A DNA stretch of 64,000 bases from Streptomyces sp. ISL-98 (GCF_018614055.1 NZ_JAGGPB010000068.1:1-64000); one strand, 5' to 3'; counted from the stretch's first letter, positions 9,040 through 17,770 are shown. Numbers and translations: made by a program. Notes: a model not told the origin generated them from the sequence alone.

Positions 9040-9073
9040 CTATCGCTTATCGATACTATCGATAAGCGATAGG
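9039..9073. promoter_or_regulatory. 35-bp perfect palindrome upstream of the DUF2975/XRE operon
   Basis: The left arm cctatcgcttatcgata (9039-9055) and right arm tatcgataagcgatagg (9057-9073) are exact reverse complements around one central base. It lies 38 bp upstream of the DUF2975 start and faces the plus-strand gene at 9210. This is most simply an operator for the adjacent small HTH protein. Confidence 0.75.
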
Positions 9074-9209
9074 CGGCTCAAACGATGGGAGCGCCGCCCC
9101 CGTCACCCACACGGGTCGAACTCGTGGCATATGCGCATAGTGCGACGCTCCCGGACACGAACCTCTCCGGCACTTCAGCCAAATCGGCTTCAAACAGGGA
9201 GAGTTGCTC

Positions 9210-9574
9210 ATGCTCACACCTCATCGGGTCGCCCTCGCCACCGCCGCAGTCCTCGGCGCGCTCGTCATGTCCGTCGCACCCGCCGCCGCCCATTCCGCAA
9301 CGGCCGCCGCCCCTGTCTCTGCCGCCCAGCTCGCCCCGCCCGGGTACTGCGGCTACTACGACGGCACTGCCACGACCCAGCGCGGTGATTTCGGCGACCA
9401 GGTCCGGGAGGTGCAGTGCCTCATCAATCTCTGGAGCGGCTACGAAGCGCTTGCCGTTGACGGGACTTCGGGCCCCGTACCGAGAGCTGGATCGTCCACT
9501 ACCAGGACGTGAACGGCCTCCAGGTCGACGGCATCGTCGGTCCCCAGACATGGGACGCCCTGCGCGCTCTCTGA
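9210..9574 (+). pseudogene. Secreted peptidoglycan-binding protein, frameshifted
   Basis: ATG 9210 has a GGGAGAG ribosome site and encodes a signal peptide (about residues 1-28) and the start of a PG_binding_1 domain. Near 9466 one base appears to be missing: the frame reads on to a stop at 9510-9512, while the +1 frame continues the domain (ESWIVHYQDVNGLQVDG, then IVGPQTWDALRAL) to TGA 9572-9574. The natural product would be about 121 aa. This could be a real null allele or a consensus error. Confidence 0.8.
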
Positions 9575-9588
9575 CCCGTAAGCAACCA

Positions 9589-9624
9589 ACGCCGCGTCCG
9601 CCGCCCTGGCGGGCGCGGCGTTTT
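9589..9624 (+). terminator. Rho-independent terminator
   Basis: A GC-rich stem (acgccgcg 9589-9596 with cgcggcgt 9614-9621, plus an inner ccgcc/ggcgg pairing) followed by TTTT. It lies just after the peptidoglycan-binding gene. Confidence 0.8.
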
Positions 9625-9702
9625 GGCTGAAGGAAGAGCGGAGTCGGCGGGCGCGCGGCGAAAACGGTAGTGAACCCGGACCGCATGGGGGAGGGTTGTG
9701 GG

Positions 9703-10713
9703 GTGCGAAAAGTCTGGGTGGCCTCGGGGGTCGGGATAGGGCTCTGCTTGAGCTTTGTCGCGCTGCTCGTCGTCGGGACCTTCTCCGCCGCCGCGGGGCT
9801 GGCCGGCAGTGCGGGTGGCGGGCGGGCGGTCGGGCTGGCCAAGGGGGCTGTGCCCGCGCTCTATCAGCCGCTCGTACAGAAGTGGGGCAACCTCTGCCCG
9901 GCCATCAATCCGGCCTTGCTCGCCGCGCAGTTGTACCAGGAGAGCGGTTGGAATCCGCAGGCCAAGAGCCCGGCGGACGCCCGCGGCATCGCGCAGTTCA
10001 TTCCCGGCACGTGGGCGACCCACGGGGTGGACGGGGACAAGGACGGGGACCGGGACATCTGGGATCCGGCGGATGCGATTCCGTCAGCGGCCTCGTACGA
10101 CTGCGAACTGGCCGGGTATGTGAAGAAAGTGCCTGGGGATCAGACCAAGAACATGCTGGCCGCCTACAACGCGGGCGCGTACGCCGTCATCAAGTATGGG
10201 GGCGTACCGCCGTATCGTGAGACGCAGAATTATGTGAAGGTCATCACCACCCTGGAGCAGAGCTTCGCGAAGCCCGTCGGGCGGGTGCAGCCGTCGCGGC
10301 AGGCCGCTGGGGCCATCTACTTCGCGCAGAAGAAGCTCGGCACGAAGTACCTGTGGGGCGGGAACGGGACGCCCGAGCAGGGCGGGCGTTTCGACTGCTC
10401 CGGGCTCACGCAGGCGGCATACCGGACCGTCGGGATCGAACTGCCGCGCGTGGCGAACGACCAGTACAACGCCGGGCCGCATCCTTCGAGGGACGAGCTG
10501 CTGCCCGGGGACCTGGTGTTCTTCTCGGACGACCTCACCAACTCGCGTGAGATCCGGCACGTCGGGCTGTACGTCGGCGGCGGCTACATGATCAACGCGC
10601 CGTTCACCGGCGCCGTCATCCGCTTCGACAAGATCGATACGCCGGATTATTTTGGTGCCACCCGGGTCACCGAGGATGGCGCAAAGGCGCTCCCGAAGAA
10701 GCGTCCGGAGTAG
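9703..10713 (+). CDS. Bifunctional wall hydrolase: SLT transglycosylase plus NlpC/P60 peptidase
   Basis: A 336-aa exported or membrane-anchored enzyme. After an N-terminal hydrophobic segment (about 7-37) comes a lytic transglycosylase domain with catalytic Glu80 in QESGWNPQAKSP and the GIAQFIPGTW motif, then an NlpC/P60 domain with Cys232 (FDCSGL) and His286 (RHVGLYVGGG). The two domains cut glycan strands and stem peptides. GTG 9703 has GGAGGG upstream; GTG 9670 and ATG 9685 are alternatives. The domain pair matches VirB1-like hydrolases of Gram-positive conjugation systems, and it lies divergently from the secretion-like operon. Confidence 0.9.
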   Translation: MRKVWVASGVGIGLCLSFVALLVVGTFSAAAGLAGSAGGGRAVGLAKGAVPALYQPLVQKWGNLCPAINPALLAAQLYQESGWNPQAKSPADARGIAQFIPGTWATHGVDGDKDGDRDIWDPADAIPSAASYDCELAGYVKKVPGDQTKNMLAAYNAGAYAVIKYGGVPPYRETQNYVKVITTLEQSFAKPVGRVQPSRQAAGAIYFAQKKLGTKYLWGGNGTPEQGGRFDCSGLTQAAYRTVGIELPRVANDQYNAGPHPSRDELLPGDLVFFSDDLTNSREIRHVGLYVGGGYMINAPFTGAVIRFDKIDTPDYFGATRVTEDGAKALPKKRPE

Positions 10714-10959
10714 GAACACACCGGTGGCACCCTGTCCTGAGCTGCGACTACGCATCTCTCTTCGATAACGTCATGGTGATCTTTCGGTGGAGAGTGGAAC
10801 GGCAGGGGCGGGCGGAGCGTTCCCTGAAAACGGGACAACTGCACTGACCATGCACTGACCCACCGCACAGCAGCAGACACGGACCACCGGGGGATTCGCA
10901 GAAGCGGCACGCACACGCGCGTGCCGCGCAGCAGGCAACAAGGCAAGGGGCCGCGGCAG

Positions 10960-11673
10960 ATGGCTGGACTCGCACTCGATGGGGCCAACCCCGATGTCAG
11001 TCTGCTCTACGACATCAACGGACTGGCTGCGGACGCCCCCGGCTGGTTCGACCGGGTCATGGAATTCATCGGTGAGTACGGGATCATGCTCGGCATGGTC
11101 CTGGTGGCGCTCGGGTGCTGGTGGAGCGTGCGCCAGCGCGAGGACGCGGTTGCCTCGGTGGCCGGGCTCGTCTGGGCGCCGCTCGCGGCGGGGATCGCGC
11201 TGCTGATCAATATTCCGATCCGTGGGTTTGTCGAGCGGCCGCGGCCGTTCAAGGACCACACGGGGCTCGAGGTCCTCGTCGCGGGCAAGACGGACTACTC
11301 GTTCGTCAGCGACCACGCGACGATGGCGATGGCGATCGGCGTCGGAGTCTTCATCGCCAACCGGAAGTTCGGGCTCGCCGCGATCGGGCTGGCCGTGCTC
11401 GAGGGCTTCTGCCGCGTGTACATGGGTGTGCACTACCCGACCGACGTCGTGGGCGGCTTCGCGCTCGGCACGGCCGTGGCCCTGCTGCTCGCGCCGCTCT
11501 CGATGGCGCTGCTCACGCCGCTCATGGCTGCCATCTCGCGCTCGGAGAAGGTGGGTTGGCTCGTACGGGCGAAGGGGGCGGCGGCTTCGGAGGGTGCGGA
11601 GCCGGAGGGCGTGCCCTCGTTCCCCGGCCAGCGGGTGGCCGGGGACGACGAGCGCAGCGATCTCGCGGCGTGA
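10960..11673 (+). CDS. PAP2 family membrane phosphatase
   Basis: A 237-aa polytopic protein with the three PAP2 phosphatase motifs: the RGFVERPRPF segment, SFVSDHA with the catalytic His, and CRVYMGVHYPTD. Members remove phosphate from lipid phosphates such as undecaprenyl pyrophosphate or phosphatidic acid at the outer membrane face. ATG 10960 follows an AAGGGG site; GTG 10921 is a longer in-frame option. The C-terminal 40 residues are charged and cytoplasmic. The substrate cannot be assigned. Confidence 0.85.
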   Translation: MAGLALDGANPDVSLLYDINGLAADAPGWFDRVMEFIGEYGIMLGMVLVALGCWWSVRQREDAVASVAGLVWAPLAAGIALLINIPIRGFVERPRPFKDHTGLEVLVAGKTDYSFVSDHATMAMAIGVGVFIANRKFGLAAIGLAVLEGFCRVYMGVHYPTDVVGGFALGTAVALLLAPLSMALLTPLMAAISRSEKVGWLVRAKGAAASEGAEPEGVPSFPGQRVAGDDERSDLAA

Positions 11674-11706
11674 CGGTTTTTACGTTCTTGATGTGCCGTA
11701 CGTAAG

Positions 11707-13332
11707 TCAGAGTGCCTGTGGGAAGTTGAAGAGCCTGTCGGGGTCGTAGCGCTTCTTGAGGTTGGTGAGGCGGCTGGCTGCCGGGCCGTAGTACGCCTTC
11801 CGCCAGTCCGTCAGGGTCGCGTCCGTGTAGTTCTGGTACGCCGCCCCCGAGGCGTACCGGCGCATCGCCCCGTGGGCGTTTTTCAGCCAGGCCTGCTGGG
11901 CTGTGCCGGCGGTGCCTGCGCGCCATGAGCCGATGTACTGGGCGAGCATGCGCGAGCGGCGGTGCACGAAGGCCGTCGCGAGCGGGTCCACGCGGTTCAC
12001 CGCACCGCCGAGCGCGGTCAGCGCGATGCTGCCGCCGCCACCGCCCTGGTCCACGGGGATGCGGGTGAAGGCCTCCGCCTGGGCGAGCAGGGCGCGTATC
12101 CCGGCGGGCGAGAGTGAACGGTTGAAGAAGTCGGAACGGGCGGCGTAGGTCTCCCGGCCCAGGGCGCCCTGCGGGGTGCGGCCGGGGGTGGTGCCGGGGA
12201 GGTGGCACTGGGCGTCGGTGAAACCGGCGCAGCCGGCGTAGATCAGCATCGACTCCTGGTACGTGCGGCGGCGCAGGGAGACGGAGCGGGCCGGGGCGCC
12301 GATCTTGTCGGCGAGGCGGTCGACGGCGTTCTGGAGGTCGGTGTACGTACCGAGGGAGAACGCGGAGATGCTGACCGTGGGCTGGCGGCCGCCGGCGCCG
12401 GCGGCGAGGTGCGCCGACGACCAGATCTCGTCGGGCTGGGACGGGCCCCATTCCTGCCAGGCGTTGATGACCGCCTGGGCCTTTGACCAGGGCCAGGAGA
12501 GGAATGCGGTCACCGCGGCGGGGGCGGGGTGGGTGCGGAAGGTCAGGTCGGTCACTACGCCGAAGTTGCCGTTGCCCGCTCCGCGCAGGGCCCAGAAGAG
12601 GTCCGCGTTCTCGGTGGCGGTGCAGTGGAGGCGCTTGCCCGCGGCGGTGATGAGCGTGGCGGAGGTCAGGCTGTCGCAGGTCAGGCCGTACGCGCGGGAG
12701 GCCACGCCGTGGCCGCCGCCGAGGGTGAGGCCGGAGATGCCGACGGTGGGGCAGGAGCCTGCGGGGATGGTGCGGCGGCCGTTGCGGGCGAGGCCCTGGT
12801 AGACGTCGATGAGCTTGGCGCCGGCGCCGATGGTGGCGGTGGTGCCGTTCGCTTTGATGCGGGCCAGCTTGGATACGTCGATGACGAGACGTCCGGTGCC
12901 GGAGGACCAGCCGGCGTAGGAGTGGCCGCCGTTGCGGATGGCTACGGGGGAGCGGTGCCTTCTGGCGAAGGCCAGGCACTCCTTTATGTCCGCCTCCGTG
13001 GCCACGTAGGCGACTGCGGCGGGCTTCAGGTTGTCGAAGCGGGTGTTGTAGAGCTGGCGGGCGGTTTTGTAGGCGGCGTCGCCGGGGCGGACGAGGGGGC
13101 CGTCGAGGCCGCGGGCCAGGGCGGTCCAGTCGGGGGTGGCGGCGGTGGCTGCGGTGCGGGTTGCTGTGCCTGTGGCCGTTGTTGTGGCGGTGCCTGTGCC
13201 TGTGGCCGCGCCGGTGGCCGTCCCCGTGGTTGTGCCTCTGCCCGTCGCCGTGCCGGTGCCTCCGGTGCAGGCGGTTGCTGCTGCGGTGGCTGCGATCGCC
13301 GCTGCCGAGGTGAGAAGTGTGCGCCGTTCCAT
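11707..13332 (-). CDS. Secreted FAD-binding oxidoreductase of the berberine-bridge type
   Basis: A 541-aa flavoprotein. The N-terminus has a twin-arginine-like ERRTLLTS sequence and Cys22 at a possible lipobox, then an Ala/Thr/Gly-only stretch (about 23-65) before the FAD-binding domain. His137 in RNGGHSYAG and Cys194 in GSCPTVGISG match the two residues that attach FAD covalently in BBE enzymes, and the C-terminal BBE motif (YDPDRLFNF) is present. It likely oxidises a sugar or natural product; the substrate is unknown. ATG 13332 follows a GGGAGG site. Confidence 0.85.
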   Translation of the reverse strand: MERRTLLTSAAAIAATAAATACTGGTGTATGRGTTTGTATGAATGTGTATTTATGTATRTAATAATPDWTALARGLDGPLVRPGDAAYKTARQLYNTRFDNLKPAAVAYVATEADIKECLAFARRHRSPVAIRNGGHSYAGWSSGTGRLVIDVSKLARIKANGTTATIGAGAKLIDVYQGLARNGRRTIPAGSCPTVGISGLTLGGGHGVASRAYGLTCDSLTSATLITAAGKRLHCTATENADLFWALRGAGNGNFGVVTDLTFRTHPAPAAVTAFLSWPWSKAQAVINAWQEWGPSQPDEIWSSAHLAAGAGGRQPTVSISAFSLGTYTDLQNAVDRLADKIGAPARSVSLRRRTYQESMLIYAGCAGFTDAQCHLPGTTPGRTPQGALGRETYAARSDFFNRSLSPAGIRALLAQAEAFTRIPVDQGGGGGSIALTALGGAVNRVDPLATAFVHRRSRMLAQYIGSWRAGTAGTAQQAWLKNAHGAMRRYASGAAYQNYTDATLTDWRKAYYGPAASRLTNLKKRYDPDRLFNFPQAL

Positions 13333-14315
13333 ATGTTTGTTGCCTCCCGGAGGTCGAGACGGCTTTGCGGGGGAACGGGTTCCATGTGCCCGGCGCGGGG
13401 CTGCGGGTACAGCGGTGGAGTTTCCCCAACCCCGCCCCTTCCCGAAACCGTGGGCAAGCCCCCGGACCCCCGGGTGGGTGGCGCCGGCACGGTGCGCGAA
13501 CGCCCCGGCCCAGTGCGGCCGCTCCGCGGCGCACGGACCCCCGGTCGGGTGGGGCTTGGGTGGGTGGCGTCCCCGGCCCCGGTGCCGCCGCTTCGCGGGT
13601 ACGCGGACCCCCGGGTCGTGGGTGGCGTCCCCCGGGCCTGGTGCGGCCGCTTCGGGGCGCACGGGTGTGCGGGCAGGTGTGGGGCTTCCGCGTGCACTGG
13701 CGTGTGCGTCGGGTGCGTGTGCTCGCCTGGCGGGTGCTTCGTGCTGCAGGGGGCCGGACAGGTGGCGTCGCGGTGCGGGGCGCTTGCGGTGCAGGTCAGG
13801 GGGTTGTTTCGTGCAACTCTGCGTCGGTACGTGCCCGTTCGCGGGAGCGGCGGGCCGGACCTCGCCAGCCGCAGGTGCAATGGGCGAAGCAGAAGGAGCC
13901 GCGTTCGGTTGTGCCGGTGCGGTGGGTGGAGGCGTCCGGAGAGGCTTCTTGGAGCACGTGCCTACGGTACCGGTGTTGCGCTCGCCGGTCGCCGGTCGCC
14001 GGTCGCCGGTCGGAGGCCGGCTTAGCGGTTGGAGTACGTGCCTGCGGTGCCGGTGTTGCGCTCGCCGGTCGGAGGCCGGAGGCCGGCTTAGCGGTTCGAA
14101 GCTCAGGAGGCCCGCAGAGCGCGTTGGGGAGGGGCGGCTTCTTGGAGTACCTGCCTGCTGTGCCGGGGGCGGGCTCGGTGGTCTGCCCGTCGGGGGTTCG
14201 GGGGCCCTGGGGCGTGTGGTGCGTGGGGGGTGTCGAGGGGGCGGCGCGTGACCGGGAGTGGGCCGTGGTCGTTATGCAGGGCGGGATCTTACTGGTGCGT
14301 TGGGGGTTGGCGGCG
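13333..14315. other. 983-bp gene-free, repeat-rich region
   Basis: Open frames here lack family resemblance and reflect GC bias. The region holds a degenerate copy of a Streptomyces intergenic element (gtttccccaaccccgcccc near 13420, then cccgaaacc), several near-copies of a ggacccccgggt element between 13465 and 13650, and the direct repeats listed separately. A start for the lipoprotein could lie at ATG 14274 instead of 14316. Confidence 0.6.
13949..14180. repeat. Direct repeats of about 70-80 bp
   Basis: Two strong copies start at 13949 and 14029 with ttggag[c/t]acgtgcct, pass through ggtgttgcgctcgccggtc and end with cttagcgg; a third partial copy begins near 14140. Inside copy 1 the heptamer gccggtc is repeated four times (about 13984-14011), so copies differ in length. 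No gene is disrupted. Confidence 0.75.
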
Positions 14316-15140
14316 ATGGTGGTGCGGCAGCACAGGGTTAAGGGTGGCGCGGTCGCCGTGACCGTCGTCGTGGGGCTGATCGCGTCCGCCGGGTGCTCCG
14401 GTGCCGGTGCGGTGGACGGGGATCAGCGCGGCGGCGACCCCGTCGATGCCATGCGCCGGGCAGCCGATGTGCTGGCCGCCGCCGGGAGTTCCAAGGCGCG
14501 TACGTCCATGGAGATGGCCACCGGCGGTACCCGGGTCACCATCCGGGGCGAAGGGGCGTACGACTTCCGGAAGCACGTGGGGCGGCTCAAGGTGCTCCTG
14601 CCGCCCGATCCCGCCGGGGCCGACAAGCGCCGGCCCATCACCGAGCTGCTCGCGCCCGGCGCGCTCTACATGAAGAACCGGGGCGCGGGCGTGCCTGCCG
14701 ACAAGTGGGTGCGGGTCGATACGACCGGGCTGGCGGACGGGAATCTTGTTACGGGTGGGGCTACCGATCCGCTGGCCGCTGCCGAGTTGCTGCGGGGTGT
14801 GAAGGATGTGGCTTATGTGGGGCAGGCCACGCTGGGCGGCGATGACCTTCGGCATTACCGCGGGGTGACCGACATCGGCCGCGCCGCCCGCGCCGCCTCC
14901 CCACACGCCCGCGCCGCGCTCGCCGCCGCGGCGAAAGGCTTCGCCAACGACGTCGTCGCGTTCGACGCCTACCTCGACGAACGGGGGCGGCTGCGCAAGG
15001 TGCGCCACCGGTTCAACTTCGTCAACGCCGGGCGCAGCGTCGCTGTCGCCTCGACGACCCTGCTGTACGCGTTCGGGGCCGCGGTCGAGGTGCGGCTGCC
15101 CGCCGGACGGGACATCTTCGCCGGGAAGATCCAGTCGTAA
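14316..15140 (+). CDS. Lipoprotein, LppX/LprG-like
   Basis: A 274-aa secreted lipoprotein: a basic n-region, a hydrophobic core and SAGC with Cys27 as lipidation site. The mature part, with repeated short strands and a central GALYMKNRGAG segment, resembles the LppX/LprAFG lipid-carrier or YfjS-like fold often annotated only as 'lipoprotein' in Streptomyces. ATG 14316 has a G-rich site upstream; ATG 14274 is also possible. The role, perhaps moving a lipid or sensing the envelope, is inferred from the fold class only. Confidence 0.7.
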   Translation: MVVRQHRVKGGAVAVTVVVGLIASAGCSGAGAVDGDQRGGDPVDAMRRAADVLAAAGSSKARTSMEMATGGTRVTIRGEGAYDFRKHVGRLKVLLPPDPAGADKRRPITELLAPGALYMKNRGAGVPADKWVRVDTTGLADGNLVTGGATDPLAAAELLRGVKDVAYVGQATLGGDDLRHYRGVTDIGRAARAASPHARAALAAAAKGFANDVVAFDAYLDERGRLRKVRHRFNFVNAGRSVAVASTTLLYAFGAAVEVRLPAGRDIFAGKIQS

Positions 15141-15220
15141 ATGGTCCGTCCGTGCCATGCGCGGTGCGTGTCGTGCTGCCTACGCTAGGAATTCGACGAC
15201 GGCTGAAAGAGGTGATGCAC

Positions 15221-15430
15221 GTGGCTCCGATGCGCAGTACGCCCGTCCAGGACCACATCGCCCTCGCCGAGATCGAGCTGTGCGGTGAGTTGATGATCGC
15301 GGCGTCCGCCGCGGACGGGGAACGGCTCAGCCCGGACCGTATCGACGAGGTACTGAAGGTGGGCGCGGACGTAGTTGTCGAGTGGCCCCGCCAGCGCCGC
15401 CGCAGCTGTGGTGGTGGCGGCCGGAGCTGA
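15221..15430 (+). CDS. Small conserved hypothetical protein
   Basis: A 69-aa soluble protein with a compact acidic helical core (QDHIALAEIELCGELMIAA, then RLSPDRIDEVLKV) and a basic, Gly-rich tail. I do not recognise a function. The core looks constrained, unlike random GC-rich frames. GTG 15221 is chosen because AGAGG lies eight bases upstream; ATG 15215 is too close to that site. Confidence 0.6.
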   Translation: MAPMRSTPVQDHIALAEIELCGELMIAASAADGERLSPDRIDEVLKVGADVVVEWPRQRRRSCGGGGRS

Positions 15431-15495
15431 CCGCCGGTCCTGACGGCCCGGGAGGGGGCGGTGCGCCGCCGCCCCCCGGAGCCGGGCCGTAGCCC

Positions 15496-15840
15496 TCAGG
15501 TCCGCAGCAGGCGCGCGATCGCCTTCGTCGCTTCCTCCACCTTTTCGTCGATCTCGCCGCCGCCCTTGACCGCCGCGTCGGCGACGCAGTGCCGCAGGTG
15601 CTCTTCGAGGAGCTGGAGCGCGAAGGACTGGAGCGCCTTCGTCGACGCCGAGACCTGGGTGAGTATGTCGATGCAGTAGACGTCCTCGTCCACCAGGCGC
15701 TGCAGACCGCGGATCTGGCCCTCGATCCGGCGCAGGCGCTTGAGGTGTTCGTCCTTCTGCTTGTGGTAGCCGTGGACTCCTGCTGAGATTTCGGAGGGCG
15801 CTTCGGTCGTCGTCGCGCCGGTCGCCTCGGTGGTAGACAT
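15496..15840 (-). CDS. csoR: CsoR-type copper-sensing repressor
   Basis: A 114-aa all-helical repressor. Cys56, His81 and Cys85 give the C-H-C copper(I) set of CsoR proteins, inside the conserved KRLRRIEGQIRGLQR and EEHLRHC contexts. Copper binding releases it from DNA and induces copper export and handling genes. A GGGAGGA site precedes ATG 15840. A CsoR-like operator lies about 30 bp upstream, so it should repress itself. No copper exporter or chaperone gene lies nearby, so its other targets must be elsewhere. Confidence 0.9.
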   Translation of the reverse strand: MSTTEATGATTTEAPSEISAGVHGYHKQKDEHLKRLRRIEGQIRGLQRLVDEDVYCIDILTQVSASTKALQSFALQLLEEHLRHCVADAAVKGGGEIDEKVEEATKAIARLLRT

Positions 15841-15870
15841 CGCGTCCTCCCGTTGTCCTGAAAGGGGCTG

Positions 15871-15889
15871 TATACCCCTCGTGGGTATA
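15871..15889. promoter_or_regulatory. CsoR operator (tataccc-N5-gggtata)
   Basis: A perfect 7-bp inverted repeat with a five-base spacer, fitting the tight TACCC...GGGTA pattern of actinobacterial CsoR boxes. It lies 31-49 bp upstream of the csoR start, where it would block the promoter. Confidence 0.85.
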
Positions 15890-16035
15890 TCGTAACGAAT
15901 TTTGCGGGTAGGGGCTCGGGGGCCCGTACGGAGCACTGTGCCTGATGGGCGACACTGAAGAACGCCGGTTAGCCGTGGCCGGATGATGCGCCTAGCATCA
16001 GCCTGACCAAATCCAATGCACCCCGAGGACCCCAC

Positions 16036-16656
16036 GTGCGCTTTCGTCTGACCCCCAGGGAGACGAGCTTCTACGACATGTTTTCCGCATCCGCGGACAA
16101 CATCGTCACGGGCTCCAAGCTCCTGATGGAACTGCTCGGTGCGGACGCCTCCGCCCGGGTCGAGATCGCGGAGCGGATGAGGGCAGCGGAGCACGCGGGG
16201 GACGACGCGACCCACGCGATCTTCCACCAGCTGAACTCCTCGTTCATCACGCCGTTCGACCGCGAAGACATCTACAAGCTCGCTTCGTCCCTCGACGACA
16301 TCATGGACTTCATGGAGGAGGCCGTCGACCTGGTCGTGCTGTACCAGGTCGAGGAGCTGCCGAAGGGTGTCGAGCAGCAGATCGAGGTGCTGGCACGGGC
16401 GGCCGAGCTGACCGCCGAGGCCATGCCGCACCTGCGGACCATGACCAACCTCACCGAGTACTGGATCGAGGTCAACCGCCTCGAGAACCAGGCCGACCAG
16501 ATCCACCGCAAGCTGCTCGCGCACCTGTTCAACGGCAAGTACGACGCCATGGACGTGCTCAAGCTGAAGCAGATCGTGGACGCGCTGGAGGAGGCGGCCG
16601 ACGCCTTCGAGCACGTCGCCAACACGGTCGAGACGATCGCCGTCAAGGAGTCCTGA
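16036..16656 (+). CDS. PhoU-like (DUF47) phosphate-transport accessory protein
   Basis: A 206-aa helical protein of the DUF47/PhoU-like family with repeated four-helix segments; acidic patches such as TPFDREDIYKLASSLDDIMD fit metal clusters seen in PhoU folds. It starts at GTG 16036 and ends seven bases before the Pit transporter, so it likely regulates or couples to that transporter. Confidence 0.9.
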   Translation: MRFRLTPRETSFYDMFSASADNIVTGSKLLMELLGADASARVEIAERMRAAEHAGDDATHAIFHQLNSSFITPFDREDIYKLASSLDDIMDFMEEAVDLVVLYQVEELPKGVEQQIEVLARAAELTAEAMPHLRTMTNLTEYWIEVNRLENQADQIHRKLLAHLFNGKYDAMDVLKLKQIVDALEEAADAFEHVANTVETIAVKES

Positions 16657-16662
16657 CCTCCG

Positions 16663-17661
16663 GTGGACACCTTTGCGCTCATCGTGACCATCGGGGTCGC
16701 GCTCGGATTTACGTACACCAACGGCTTTCACGACTCCGCGAACGCCATCGCGACTTCGGTTTCCACGCGGGCGCTGACCCCGCGCGCGGCCCTCGCCATG
16801 GCCGCCGTGATGAACCTCGCCGGTGCCTTCCTCGGCAGCGGCGTCGCCAAGACCGTCAGCGAGGGGCTGATCGAGACGCCGCACGGCGACAAGGGGATGG
16901 GCATCCTCTTCGCCGCGCTGGTCGGCGCGATCGTCTGGAACCTCGTCACCTGGTACTTCGGTCTTCCTTCGTCCTCCTCGCATGCGCTCTTCGGCGGCAT
17001 GGTGGGTGCGGCGCTCGCGGGCGGGACCGAGGTCATCTGGTCCGGGGTGCTGGAGAAGGTCGTCATCCCGATGTTCATCTCGCCGTTCGTCGGGCTGCTG
17101 CTCGGCTACCTCGTGATGGTCGTCATCCTGTGGATGTTCCGTAAGGCCAACCCGCACAAGGCCAAGCGCGGCTTCCGTATCGCGCAGACGGTTTCCGCGG
17201 CCGGCATGGCGCTCGGGCACGGTCTCCAGGACGCGCAGAAGACCATGGGCATCGTGGTGATGGCGCTGGTCATCGCCGACGTCGAGGACCAGGGCGACGC
17301 GATCCCGATCTGGGTCAAGATCGCCTGTGCGCTGACGCTTTCGCTCGGTACGTACGCGGGTGGCTGGCGCATCATGCGGACGCTGGGGCGCCGGATCATC
17401 GAGCTGGACCCGCCGCAGGGCTTCGCTGCGGAGACCACGGCCGCGTCCGTGATGTACACGGCCTCGTTCATGTTCCACGCGCCGATCTCGACGACGCATG
17501 TCATCACCTCCGCGATCATGGGCGTCGGCTCGACCAAGGGGTCGCGTGCGGTGCGGTGGGGCGTCGCCAAGAACATCGTGATGGGCTGGTTCATTACGAT
17601 GCCGGCCGCTGCGTTCGTGGCTGCGGCGAGCTACTGGATCGTGCTGCTGGCCTTCGGCTAG
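16663..17661 (+). CDS. pit: Low-affinity inorganic phosphate transporter, Pit family
   Basis: A 332-aa polytopic membrane protein with the two inverted PiT signatures: GFHDSANAIAT near the N-terminus and the later SSSHALFGG and APISTTHVITSAIMG segments. It imports metal-phosphate with protons. Co-transcribed with the DUF47 gene and separated from pstB by a bidirectional terminator. The ion preference is not readable. Confidence 0.92.
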   Translation: MDTFALIVTIGVALGFTYTNGFHDSANAIATSVSTRALTPRAALAMAAVMNLAGAFLGSGVAKTVSEGLIETPHGDKGMGILFAALVGAIVWNLVTWYFGLPSSSSHALFGGMVGAALAGGTEVIWSGVLEKVVIPMFISPFVGLLLGYLVMVVILWMFRKANPHKAKRGFRIAQTVSAAGMALGHGLQDAQKTMGIVVMALVIADVEDQGDAIPIWVKIACALTLSLGTYAGGWRIMRTLGRRIIELDPPQGFAAETTAASVMYTASFMFHAPISTTHVITSAIMGVGSTKGSRAVRWGVAKNIVMGWFITMPAAAFVAAASYWIVLLAFG

Positions 17662-17678
17662 TTGCCGGTTGCAAAAAT

Positions 17679-17720
17679 GGGCCCGCCCCCGCTCCTTGTG
17701 AGGAGTTGGGGCGGGCCCTT
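17679..17720. terminator. Bidirectional terminator between pit and pstB
   Basis: Outer arms gggcccgcccc/ggggcgggccc and inner arms ctcct/aggag make a long stem. TTT follows on the plus strand and TTTTT (complement of 17673-17677) on the minus strand, so it can stop both converging transcripts. Confidence 0.85.
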
Positions 17721-17770
17721 TGCCTTGCGGTGGCACCGCCATGCAGCACCGCAGGACATCGAGTGCCGGC

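Noticed and set aside
639..10713. Integrative conjugative element
   Set aside because: No integrase, excisionase, relaxase, tRNA gene or att repeats were seen, and gene order looks like core chromosome.
10714..10959. Possible small gene before PAP2
   Set aside because: No start with ribosome site or conserved-looking peptide; treated as intergenic.
13317..14315. Long open frames upstream of the lipoprotein
   Set aside because: They are Gly/Arg/Val-rich, have no domain motif, and run through direct repeats; all frames are open because of GC bias.
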